A model generated the notes under the pieces. The model searched no databases, had not been told where the DNA came from, and saw only the letters and a program-made list of their open reading frames with translations. A DNA stretch of 64,000 nucleotides, taken from Thermohalobaculum sp050331335. GTDB taxonomy: Bacteria > Pseudomonadota > Alphaproteobacteria > Rhodobacterales > Rhodobacteraceae. The translations under genes and the position numbers were made by a program. Of the stretch, positions 34,764-42,857 are shown piece after piece (the first letter of the stretch is position 1; each line of letters begins with the position of its first letter). The stretch is from contig JBHJGY010000004.1 of the NCBI GenBank assembly GCA_050331335.1, forward strand, positions 9,545-73,544, in the 5' to 3' direction.

Positions 34764-36167
34764 ATGAGCCCCAAGACCCTCTATGACAAGATCTGGGACG
34801 CCCATCTCGTGCACGAGGCCGAGGACGGCACCTCCCTTCTCTATATCGATCGTCACCTCGTGCATGAGGTGACCAGCCCGCAGGCCTTTGAGGGGCTGCG
34901 CCTGGCCGGCCGGCCGGTCCGCCACCCCGAAGCCACCCTGGCGGTGCCCGACCACAACGTGCCCACCGACATGTCCCGTGCCGAGGTGATCGCCGACGAA
35001 CAGTCGCGAATCCAGGTGGAAGCGCTGCGCCAAAACGCCAAGGACTTCGGCATCGAGATGTTCGATCTGGACGATATCCGCCATGGGATCGTGCATATGA
35101 TCGGGCCGGAGCAGGGGCTGACCCAGCCGGGGATCACCATCGTCTGCGGCGACAGCCACACGGCGACCCACGGCGCTTTCGGCGCGCTCGCACACGGCAT
35201 CGGCACGTCTGAAGTGGAGCATGTGCTGGCCACCCAGACGCTGATCCAGAAGAAGTCGAAGAACATGAAGGTCGAGGTCCGCGGGTCCCTCCCGCCGGGC
35301 GTGACGGCCAAGGACATCACCTTGTCGATCATCGGCGAGACCGGCGCCGCCGGCGGCAACGGGCATGTCATCGAGTATTGCGGCGCGGCGATCGAAGGGC
35401 TCTCGATGGAGGGCCGCATGACCGTGTGCAACATGGCAATCGAGGGCGGCGCGCGGGCCGGGCTGATCGCACCGGACGACAAGACCTATGCCTATCTCAA
35501 GGGCCGTCCGAAGGCCCCGAAGGCGGGGGCCTGGGAATTGGCCGAGGCTTACTGGCGCACGCTGAAGTCGGACGAGGGAGCCCATTACGACAAGGTGGTG
35601 CTGCTGGAGGCGGAGAATATCGCGCCCGTCGTCACCTGGGGCACATCGCCGGAGGACGTGTTGCCCATCACCGGCCATGTCCCCCATCCGGAAGACTTCG
35701 AGGGCGGAAAGGTCGCCGCGGCCCGCCGCTCCCTCGACTATATGGGTCTCGAGCCGGGCACGCCGCTGTCGGAGATCGCGATCGACACGGTCTTCATCGG
35801 CTCCTGCACCAATGGTCGGATCGAGGATCTGCGCGAGGTCGCGCGGATCATGGAGGGACGGCGGGTGAAGGAGGGGCTGCGGGCGATGATCGTGCCGGGC
35901 TCGGGGCTCGTCCGCGCCCAGGCGGAAGAAGAGGGGATCTTGGCCAAGCTGTCGGAGGCGGGGTTCGACTTCCGCATGGCCGGTTGCTCGATGTGTCTCG
36001 GGATGAACCCCGACCAGCTGGCCCCCGGCGAGCGCTGTGCGTCGACGTCGAACCGCAATTTCGAGGGCCGCCAGGGCAAGGGCGGGCGCACGCACCTGAT
36101 GTCTCCCGCCATGGCCGCCGCCGCCGCGATCACCGGACGCCTCACCGATGTCCGCGACCTGAGCTGA
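34764..36167 (+). CDS. leuC: 3-isopropylmalate dehydratase large subunit
   Basis: LeuC isomerises 2-isopropylmalate to 3-isopropylmalate in leucine synthesis, with LeuD. The 467-residue protein is an aconitase-fold enzyme with three cluster-binding cysteines, in GSCTNGR near residue 348 and CSMCLGMNPD near residue 411. The catalytic DSHTATHG segment is at about residue 130. The ribosome site AGGAGG is 7 bases from the ATG. The usual leuD partner does not follow; an arginase-like gene lies downstream instead. Confidence 0.96.
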   Translation: MSPKTLYDKIWDAHLVHEAEDGTSLLYIDRHLVHEVTSPQAFEGLRLAGRPVRHPEATLAVPDHNVPTDMSRAEVIADEQSRIQVEALRQNAKDFGIEMFDLDDIRHGIVHMIGPEQGLTQPGITIVCGDSHTATHGAFGALAHGIGTSEVEHVLATQTLIQKKSKNMKVEVRGSLPPGVTAKDITLSIIGETGAAGGNGHVIEYCGAAIEGLSMEGRMTVCNMAIEGGARAGLIAPDDKTYAYLKGRPKAPKAGAWELAEAYWRTLKSDEGAHYDKVVLLEAENIAPVVTWGTSPEDVLPITGHVPHPEDFEGGKVAAARRSLDYMGLEPGTPLSEIAIDTVFIGSCTNGRIEDLREVARIMEGRRVKEGLRAMIVPGSGLVRAQAEEEGILAKLSEAGFDFRMAGCSMCLGMNPDQLAPGERCASTSNRNFEGRQGKGGRTHLMSPAMAAAAAITGRLTDVRDLS

Positions 36168-36223
36168 ACCGTCGGCACCAGTCCGGGTGTCGCGGCGGCT
36201 CGCTGACCAGAGAGGACAGCACC

Positions 36224-36448
36224 ATGTCGGATCTGCTGATGGCGCGGATGCGCGGTCCGCTTTACGGCCTTGCAGAGCGACGTGTGGTGCGGAGCGACCG
36301 GTGGGTGCGCGTCCGAGACAGGGCGGGCTGCGGGGTGAGGCTGCGGAGCAAGGCGTGGGGCAGCGGAGCAAGGCCGGGGCCTGCTGCGATTTCTGCGCTC
36401 ACGAGGCCGGCACCGCCGCGACCACCTGCTGAGCGTCGTGATGCCTGA
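36224..36448 (+). CDS. Hypothetical small basic protein (doubtful)
   Basis: A 74-residue frame from ATG 36224 follows GAGAGGACAG. It encodes MSDLLMARMRGPLYGLAERR and then an Arg/Ala/Pro-rich tail with two short repeats (CGGAGCAAGGC in the DNA). It overlaps the arginase-like gene start. In relatives a small unknown gene sits between leuC and leuD, so this may be its remnant. Coding is uncertain. Confidence 0.35.
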   Translation: MSDLLMARMRGPLYGLAERRVVRSDRWVRVRDRAGCGVRLRSKAWGSGARPGPAAISALTRPAPPRPPAERRDA

Positions 36449-37196
36449 CCGCTGGATCGTGACGCCGTCGTTCTTCGAGGAGCCGGAGCCGGCACTGATC
36501 GGGGTGTGTCCGGCCGATGTTGCAATCAACGATGTCGAGATCGTCCACCGCTCGCCGCCGGAGCTTGCCATCCGCCATGGCGGCATCGCGCAGTTCGTCT
36601 ATGACGCGCTGGCCGAGGGGGCGCGGCCTGTCTCCGTCGCCGGCGATTGCTGCGCCGCCGTCCCGGTGCTTGCGGGGCTCCAGCGGGCGGGGATCGAACC
36701 GGAACTCGTCTGGCTCGACGCTCATGGCGACTTCAACACGCCCGAGACCTCGCCCAGCCAATTCCTCGGCGGCATGCCGCTTGCGATGATCGCCGGGCGC
36801 GGCCCTCAGTGGATGATGGCGGATCTCGGCGCCCAACCCTTGGCCGAGACGCGGATCCTCCTCGTCGATGGGCGCGACCTCGACCCCCTGGAGGCTGAAG
36901 CGCTGGCAAGCTCAGACGTCACCCATATCCCGCTGAGCGAGCTTCACGAGATCGGCTTCGAGCGACCGGTTTGGGTGCATCTCGATCTCGACATCATCGA
37001 TGCGGCCGAATGTCCGGCCTTCAAATACCCCGTTGCTGGCGGGCCGTCCTCGCGGGCGGTCGCCGACGCCCTAGCGGCACTGGCCGCCAGCACGCGGATC
37101 GCCGCTGTCTCTGTTTCCGGGTGGACCTCGAGCCTCGACCGCGACGGCACCACCGCGCGTGCCGCGGCACGCCTCCTCGACGCGCTGACCAGCTGA
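36441..37196 (+). CDS. Arginase/agmatinase-family protein
   Basis: The 251-residue product belongs to the ureohydrolase fold that usually binds two manganese ions. It keeps DAHGDFNT (D93, H95, D97) and the second ligand pair in HLDLDIID (D182, D184). The first motif, usually GGDHS, reads AGDCC with Cys70 in place of the metal-binding His, and the last motif is SVSGWTSSLD. A similar Cys-containing subgroup occurs in some bacteria, so it is probably a real variant. Substrate cannot be predicted. ATG 36441 is the likely start. The gene converges on thyX with a 3-base gap. Confidence 0.85.
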   Translation: MPDRWIVTPSFFEEPEPALIGVCPADVAINDVEIVHRSPPELAIRHGGIAQFVYDALAEGARPVSVAGDCCAAVPVLAGLQRAGIEPELVWLDAHGDFNTPETSPSQFLGGMPLAMIAGRGPQWMMADLGAQPLAETRILLVDGRDLDPLEAEALASSDVTHIPLSELHEIGFERPVWVHLDLDIIDAAECPAFKYPVAGGPSSRAVADALAALAASTRIAAVSVSGWTSSLDRDGTTARAAARLLDALTS

Positions 37197-37199
37197 GGC

Positions 37200-38108
37200 T
37201 CAGGCTCCGTCTCGCTCCAGGGCGCCGATCAGCTCCCGCCACTCGCCCGCGGAGAGGCCGGAGGTCTCCTGGCTCACCGCCTCGCCGGCGAGCATGCGGC
37301 GCAGAATCGCCATCGCGGGGCCGGAGAGCGTCACCGCCTCCAGCCGGTAGTCTTCGAAAGCCGCCCAGGAGATCGGCACCCAGTCGCGGTCGATGTCGCA
37401 GATCGCCTCCGCATAAACCCGGATCTCGTATTGCGCATGGGGGTCTGCGCGGAGCCGCAGGAAATGCATGAGATTGTGCAGGTTGGTCTTCCAATACCAC
37501 TGCGTGTAGATCGAGGTCGGCAGCACGGCGCGGGCGAGCTCACGCGCCAGCCCATCCTCGTCGAGCAGCGCCTCGTAGTCGTCATAGGCGCGGAGCGCCC
37601 CCTCCTTCAGCCGCATGAGCGCCCGCTCGGCCTCGACCCCCTCGAGGACGGCGCCGCGCCCTTGGCGGTTGGTGGTCGACTGCGCCGCCACCGCATCGGG
37701 CGCCGGGACATAAAACTGCCGGTAGAGCACCGAATACCGTGCGGAGATCTCGTTGACCGACGCGGTGCGGTGGCGGATCCATTGACGCGCGACGAAGATC
37801 GGCAGCTTCACATGCAGCTTGATCTCGCACATCTCGAACGGCGTCGAGTGCCAGTGACGCATGAGATAGCGGATCAGCCCCGCATCGTCGCGCACAGATT
37901 TCGTGCCGGCCCCGTAGGAGACGCGGGCCGCCTGCACCACCGCCGCATCGTCGCCCATATAGTCGACGAGCCGGACGAAGCCGTGGTCGAGCACCGGGGT
38001 CGCCTGGCCGAGCCGCGCTTCCAAAGCGGGTACCGTGGGCCGCATCGTCTCGGCGGACCGGGCCGTCGCCGCCGCGATTTCGGCCTTCTGTTCGTCGGTC
38101 AGAGACAT
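37200..38108 (-). CDS. thyX: Flavin-dependent thymidylate synthase ThyX
   Basis: ThyX makes dTMP from dUMP with FAD, methylenetetrahydrofolate and NADPH. The 302-residue protein has the signature RHRTASVNEISARYS near residues 118-132, plus FVARQWIRHR upstream and the later SWAAFEDYR segment. ATG 38108 follows AGGGAG by a good distance; an in-frame ATG 24 bases upstream is weaker. No thyA is seen in the window. Confidence 0.96.
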   Translation of the reverse strand: MSLTDEQKAEIAAATARSAETMRPTVPALEARLGQATPVLDHGFVRLVDYMGDDAAVVQAARVSYGAGTKSVRDDAGLIRYLMRHWHSTPFEMCEIKLHVKLPIFVARQWIRHRTASVNEISARYSVLYRQFYVPAPDAVAAQSTTNRQGRGAVLEGVEAERALMRLKEGALRAYDDYEALLDEDGLARELARAVLPTSIYTQWYWKTNLHNLMHFLRLRADPHAQYEIRVYAEAICDIDRDWVPISWAAFEDYRLEAVTLSGPAMAILRRMLAGEAVSQETSGLSAGEWRELIGALERDGA

Positions 38109-38177
38109 ATGTTTCTCCCTGGATGGCGCCACCCTGCGCTGTCAACATTTGGTACATACCCCGAGGGAGACCACGAG

Positions 38178-38606
38178 ATGAAGACGAAATATCTGCACAC
38201 CATGGTGCGCGTGAAGGACATCGAGGCGTCCAAGCGGTTCTATTGCGACCTTCTCGGGCTCGAGGAGATCCGCCGCATGGAGAGCGAGGCCGGCAAGTTC
38301 ACGTTGGTGTTCCTCGCCCCCCCGGGCCAGCACGATGCGCCGATCGAACTCACCTATAACTGGGGCTCCGAGGAGGAGTACACCGGCGGGCGCAATTTCG
38401 GCCATCTGGCCTATGCGGTGGAGAACATCTACGAGATGTGCGAGAAGCTGCGCCATGCGGGCGTGACGATCAACCGCCCCCCGCGCGACGGGCGCATGGC
38501 CTTCGTGAAATCGCCCGACGGGATCTCGATCGAACTCCTCCAGGACGGCGACGCGCTCGAGCCCGCCGAGCCCTGGAAGTCGATGGAGAACACAGGGTCC
38601 TGGTGA
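38178..38606 (+). CDS. gloA: Lactoylglutathione lyase (glyoxalase I)
   Basis: Glyoxalase I turns the methylglyoxal-glutathione adduct into S-lactoylglutathione. The 142-residue vicinal-oxygen-chelate protein has the expected metal ligands: His in YLHTMVRVKD, Glu in IELTYNWG, His in FGHLAYAV and Glu in SIELLQDG. The KRFYCDLLGLEE segment is typical. ATG 38178 has a GAGGGAGA ribosome site. It works downstream of glutathione made by gshA. Divergent from thyX with 69 bases between. Confidence 0.94.
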   Translation: MKTKYLHTMVRVKDIEASKRFYCDLLGLEEIRRMESEAGKFTLVFLAPPGQHDAPIELTYNWGSEEEYTGGRNFGHLAYAVENIYEMCEKLRHAGVTINRPPRDGRMAFVKSPDGISIELLQDGDALEPAEPWKSMENTGSW

Positions 38607-39125
38607 CCCGTTGACGCGCGGCTCTTTCGATCCCGTCGACCCGACAACCGTGTTCTCCTCAGGCTCCTGTCCCCAGGGCTCGGCGATGTGCGGCAAGCGC
38701 GGTGGCCCCAAAGGCGGCCGGGCGGCGGGCTCGGGAGCCCGAGGCGAGAATGCGCGACGGCCGGCCGGTGTCGCGGCCGGTCGGCCAGGGTCGTCTGAAG
38801 CTCTTCTGCACCCCTTGCGGCGCCCGCGAGGTGTCATCGGCGGCGGGTCGCGACCAAGGCACTGTAGCGGCTCCCATGAAGCCCGGGCTGGTGCGTCGCT
38901 GCCCCGAGGTCATTCGGGCGGCGTCCGTGCGCAACCGCGTGCGCATGGGCCGGCGCAGGCGCGTGCCCGGCTCAGTGAACACCGGCAAAGGCTCGCTTCG
39001 GCGCTTGAGCTCATCGACAGGGCTAACGCCAAGCTCGACGGGATCGCGCCGTTGCCTGCCGCGGGCTGACACCGGGTGGTCAAAAGATCCTTTTCGCGCG
39101 CGCCCTGGCGGGGCAAGCTCACCCG
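38607..39125. other. Gap with no convincing gene
   Basis: About 520 bases between gloA and the DUF1194 operon. Two long overlapping plus-strand frames exist, but both are Arg/Pro/Gly-rich and lack a recognisable family. One ends in a helical-looking tail ELIDRANAKLDG before 39069, which could be a short real gene or a remnant. The promoter for the DUF1194 genes should lie here; I cannot place it. Confidence 0.4.
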
Positions 39126-39800
39126 ATGAGATCCCTATCTTTCGCCCTTCCTGCGCTGCTCCTCGCGGCGACCCCGGCGCGGCCCTGCGCGCTCGCCCTG
39201 CTCTTCGCACTCGATGTCTCGGCTTCTGTCGACGCCACCGAATACCGGTTGCAACGCGACGGTCTGGCCGCCGCCCTCGTCTCGCCCGCGGTAAGCCAGG
39301 CAATCCTCGCCCAGCCGGGGGGCGTCGCCCTCGCGGCATATGAATGGTCCGGCCGGTACCAGCAGGAGGTGATGCTTCCCTGGACCAGGGTGACCGACCT
39401 CGCCTCCCTCACCCAGGCTGCGCGGCAGCTCGCGGCCGCTTCGCGCTCCTATGCCGAGTTCCCCACAGCCATCGGCTACGCCCTCGGCTACGGCTCGGCG
39501 ATCATGGCCGAGGCCCCAGCCTGCGACCGACGGGTGATCGACATTTCCGGCGACGGCGTGGGCAACGAAGGCTTTCCGCCGGCCGCCGCCTATCGCGAAT
39601 TCGCCTTCGCGGGGATCACTGTGAACGGTCTCGTCATCGGGGCGGACGACCCCGCCCTCTTGGAGTATTACCTGACGCATATCCCGCACGGGCCCGACGC
39701 CTTCGTGGAGATCGCCGCCGACTTCCGGAGTTACGAGGAGGCGATGAAGCGCAAGCTGCTGCGTGAGCTCGGGGGCCTCAACCTCGCGGTGGCGGAATGA
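39126..39800 (+). CDS. DUF1194 secreted VWA-like protein, copy 1
   Basis: A 224-residue member of the DUF1194 family, a von Willebrand factor A-like fold of unknown function. A signal peptide (ALPALLLAATPARP) is followed at once by Cys21. The metal site (MIDAS) is complete: DVSAS (D30, S32, S34), T114 in FPTAIG and D143 in ISGDG. Cys133 just before that strand could pair with Cys21 in a disulfide. The conserved YEWSG and SGDGVGNEG are present. Its ATGA overlap with the next gene shows coupling. First of three paralogous genes. Confidence 0.87.
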   Translation: MRSLSFALPALLLAATPARPCALALLFALDVSASVDATEYRLQRDGLAAALVSPAVSQAILAQPGGVALAAYEWSGRYQQEVMLPWTRVTDLASLTQAARQLAAASRSYAEFPTAIGYALGYGSAIMAEAPACDRRVIDISGDGVGNEGFPPAAAYREFAFAGITVNGLVIGADDPALLEYYLTHIPHGPDAFVEIAADFRSYEEAMKRKLLRELGGLNLAVAE

Positions 39801-40489
39801 TCCGGGCGGCGCTGGCGGCGCTCTTGCTGGCGACGACCCCCGCAGGGGCCGGCTGCAGATTGGCCTTGGTCCTGGGGCTCGACGTCTCCTCCAGCGTCAA
39901 TTCTCGCGAGTACGACATCCAGCTCCAAGGCCTCGCCCGTGCCTTCCGGGTGCCTGAGGTCCGCGCTGCGCTGCTGACCCCGCCGGGCGCCTGGGTTGCC
40001 GTCACCGCCTTCGAGTGGTCGGGCAGTGGGCACCAGGTCACGATTGCCGATTGGACGCTGCTCGACAGCCCCGGAGCGATCGACGCCTTCTCCGCGCAGC
40101 TCTCACGCCATATCCGAAGCCGAAACGACCAGCCGACCGGCATCGGGGAGGCTCTGCGCTTCGCTGCACAGCGCTTTGCCGCCGGCCCGGCTTGCGCGCG
40201 GCGCACGGTCGATCTCTCCGGAGACGGGGCGAACAATGACGGCCCGACGCCGAATTTCTACCGTTCACAGGGTCTGCTCGAGGGACTGACGATTAACGGC
40301 CTGGTGGTCCAGGGGGCCGCGGATGCACCGGAGATCTTCTACCGCGAGCAGGTCATGCAAGGCCCCAACGCTTTTGTGGCGCTCGCGCGGGATTTCGACG
40401 ACTACCCCGCGGTGATCATCGGCAAACTCCTGCGCGAGGTGACGGCGGATCTGATCGTCGGCGGGCTCGGCGCGGAGGCGGGTCCGTGA
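39797..40489 (+). CDS. DUF1194 secreted VWA-like protein, copy 2
   Basis: A 230-residue paralogue of its two neighbours. The signal peptide (AALAALLLATTPAGA) leads to Cys20. MIDAS residues are D29, S31 and S33 (DVSSS), T114 (QPTGIG) and D143 (LSGDG). Cys133 is the likely disulfide partner. FEWSG and SGDGANNDG match the other copies. It overlaps copy 1 by ATGA and copy 3 by GTGA, so all three are probably one operon. The copies are diverged, which suggests distinct roles rather than recent duplication. Confidence 0.87.
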   Translation: MIRAALAALLLATTPAGAGCRLALVLGLDVSSSVNSREYDIQLQGLARAFRVPEVRAALLTPPGAWVAVTAFEWSGSGHQVTIADWTLLDSPGAIDAFSAQLSRHIRSRNDQPTGIGEALRFAAQRFAAGPACARRTVDLSGDGANNDGPTPNFYRSQGLLEGLTINGLVVQGAADAPEIFYREQVMQGPNAFVALARDFDDYPAVIIGKLLREVTADLIVGGLGAEAGP

Positions 40490-41214
40490 GACAGCAGCGC
40501 TTGTGGCAGATCGCGCCGCTGAGCGCTCTGGCCGCGCTGTTTCCGGGGACTGCCACGGCCTGCGCGTTGGAGCTGATCCTCGCCATGGACGTCTCGGGCT
40601 CGATCAACAGCCGCGAACATGCGCTGCAGACGGGCGGGCTCGCCGCGGCCTTCGAGGATCCGAGCCTCACGGAGGTCGTCACCGCTCTTGAAGGCGGGAT
40701 GCTCGTCACGCTGACCCAATGGTCGGGCGGCTCCCGCCAAGAGCGCATGACCCGCTGGCACCACATCGAAACGCGGCAGCAGATGCACGCTTTTGCCAAC
40801 GCCGTGCGCAACAGCCGGCGCGAATGGCGCAACTTTTCCACCGCGATCGGCGAAGCGCTCTTGCATGCCGAGGCGGTGAGCCGGTCGGCGCCGACGGCCT
40901 GCGCCCGCAAAGTGATCGACGTGTCGGGCGACGGCGTGTCCAACGAAGGCCGGCCGCCGCGTCCCGTGGCAGACTGGCTCGCCGGGCTCGGTTACACGAT
41001 CAACGGGCTGGTGATCCGCGGGGCCGACCCAGACCCGGTGGCGCATTACGAGGCGGAGGTGATCGCAGGGCCGGGCGCTTTCGTCGAGGTCGCGGAGAAC
41101 TTCGCCGATTACCCCCGCGCCATCCTGCGCAAGCTCTTGCGCGAGATCGACAGGCCGATGCTGATCTCCAGCGCTGACAGACCGCTCAGTGGCGGAAGTG
41201 GCGCATCCCGGTGA
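40486..41214 (+). CDS. DUF1194 secreted VWA-like protein, copy 3
   Basis: A 242-residue paralogue starting at a GTG in GTGA overlap with copy 2. The signal peptide (PLSALAALFPGTATA) ends before Cys26. MIDAS residues D35, S37 and S39 (DVSGS), T119 (FSTAIG) and D149 (VSGDG) are present, and Cys139 matches the second cysteine of the other copies. TQWSG and SGDGVSNEG are conserved. Its 3' end runs 29 bases into the 3' end of purH on the opposite strand. Function unknown; a metal-dependent binding role in the periplasm is inferred from the fold. Confidence 0.87.
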   Translation: MRQQRLWQIAPLSALAALFPGTATACALELILAMDVSGSINSREHALQTGGLAAAFEDPSLTEVVTALEGGMLVTLTQWSGGSRQERMTRWHHIETRQQMHAFANAVRNSRREWRNFSTAIGEALLHAEAVSRSAPTACARKVIDVSGDGVSNEGRPPRPVADWLAGLGYTINGLVIRGADPDPVAHYEAEVIAGPGAFVEVAENFADYPRAILRKLLREIDRPMLISSADRPLSGGSGASR

Positions 41215-42781
41215 AGACCATCGCGAGCCCCGCCGCGTCGGCCGCCTCGATCACCTCGGCGTCGCGCACAGAACCGCCGGGCTGAATCACAGCGCTGGCC
41301 CCTGCTTCGGCGGCCGCCAGCAACCCGTCGGCAAAGGGGAAGAATGCGTCCGAGGCCACCGCCGCACCTCGGGTTGGCAGCTCGGCGAGGCCCAGCGCCT
41401 GCCCCATCTCGGCAGCCTTGCGCGCGGCGATGCGGGCGCTGTCGACCCGGCTCATCTGGCCCGCCCCGATGCCGACGGTCGCGCCGTCCTTCGCATAGAC
41501 GATGGCGTTCGACTTCACATGTTTGGCAACGCGCCAGGCAAAGAGCAGGTCTTGGGTTTCGGCTTCGGAGGGCGCACGGCGGGTGACGCGCTTGAGATCA
41601 GCCGCGGTCAACCGACCGGCATCGGCATCCTGGATCAGCAGGCCCCCCGCGACCTGGCGGATGGCCGTCCGCGCGGCGTTGGGATCGGGCAGGGCCTCGG
41701 TGACCATGAGCCGCAGATTGGGTTTTTCGGCGAAGCGCGCGCGGGCGGCCGCATCGGCAGCGGGTGCGATCACGACTTCGGTGAACAGGCGCAGAATGGC
41801 CGCTGCCGCATCGCCGTCCACCTCGCCGTTGAGCGCGACGACGCCGCCGAAGGCCGAGGCCTGATCGCAATTCTGCGCCCGGGTGACCGCTTCGGCCAAG
41901 CTTACACCTGTGGCCACGCCGCAGGGATTGGCGTGCTTGACGATCACGCAGGCGGCCGGTCTGCCGGCCTGCGCCATCCCGAACTCGGCAACGAGCTCAT
42001 ACGCGGCATCCGTGTCGTTGATGTTGTTGTAGCTCAGTGCCTTGCCTTGCAGCAGGGTGGCGGTGGCCACGCCAGGGCGTGCGCTGCCATCGGCATAGAA
42101 GGCCGCTTGTTGATGAGGGTTCTCGCCATAGCGCAGGCTCTCGATCCGGCGGCTGGCGAAGAGGCGCCGCCGCGGCCAATCCTTGCCGGCGATCCCGTTC
42201 ATCCACTGGGCGACCGCGGCGTCATAGGCACCCGTGCGGCCGAAAGCGACCGCGGCCAGGCGCCGCCTGGTCGCGAGCCGGGTGCCGCCGGCCTCGGCGA
42301 TCTCGCTCAGCACGGTCTCGTAATCTTGCGGATCGCTGAGCACCGTGACCGAGCCGTGGTTCTTGGCCGCCGCGCGCAGGAGAGCCGGTCCGCCGATATC
42401 TATGGTCTCCACACAGTCCTCTCGGGACGCGCCGCGGGCGACGGTTGCCTCGAAAGGATAAAGGTTGACCACCACGAGGTCGATCGCCTGGATCCCATGG
42501 GTCGCCAACGCGTCGAGATGGGCGCTCTGACCGCGGTCGGCGAGGATGCCGCCATGGATCATCGGGTGCAGCGTCTTGACCCGACCGCCCATGATCTCGG
42601 GGAAATCTGTAAGGTCCGAGACGTCGCGGACGCCCAGGCCCGCCTTGCGCAACGCCGCGGCCGTGCCCCCCGTCGAGACCAGCGCGATGCCCGATGCTGC
42701 GAGCCCTTTGGCGAAATCCACGAGGCCGGTCTTGTCGGCCACGGAAAGAAGTGCGGTGCGGATCGGCAGAATGTCGGTCAT
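41186..42781 (-). CDS. purH: Bifunctional AICAR formyltransferase / IMP cyclohydrolase
   Basis: PurH carries out the last two steps of IMP synthesis. The 531-residue length is standard. The N-terminal cyclohydrolase part has ALLSVADKTGLVDFA and RVKTLHPMIHGGIL; the C-terminal formyltransferase has KHANPCGVATG and SDAFFPFADGLLAAAEAG, and GSVRDAEVIEAAD near the end. The start ATG 42781 was chosen because MTDILPIRTALLSV is the usual N-terminus. The tail overlaps DUF1194 copy 3 by 29 bases. It lies 76 bases downstream of rsmB. Confidence 0.96.
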   Translation of the reverse strand: MTDILPIRTALLSVADKTGLVDFAKGLAASGIALVSTGGTAAALRKAGLGVRDVSDLTDFPEIMGGRVKTLHPMIHGGILADRGQSAHLDALATHGIQAIDLVVVNLYPFEATVARGASREDCVETIDIGGPALLRAAAKNHGSVTVLSDPQDYETVLSEIAEAGGTRLATRRRLAAVAFGRTGAYDAAVAQWMNGIAGKDWPRRRLFASRRIESLRYGENPHQQAAFYADGSARPGVATATLLQGKALSYNNINDTDAAYELVAEFGMAQAGRPAACVIVKHANPCGVATGVSLAEAVTRAQNCDQASAFGGVVALNGEVDGDAAAAILRLFTEVVIAPAADAAARARFAEKPNLRLMVTEALPDPNAARTAIRQVAGGLLIQDADAGRLTAADLKRVTRRAPSEAETQDLLFAWRVAKHVKSNAIVYAKDGATVGIGAGQMSRVDSARIAARKAAEMGQALGLAELPTRGAAVASDAFFPFADGLLAAAEAGASAVIQPGGSVRDAEVIEAADAAGLAMVFTGMRHFRH

Positions 42782-42857
42782 CTCGGCCTCGGAAGGGCAG
42801 GGGAACCCGGCCTGGATACGCCCGGGCCGAACGGAGCGCCAGGGGGCGCATCGCCGC

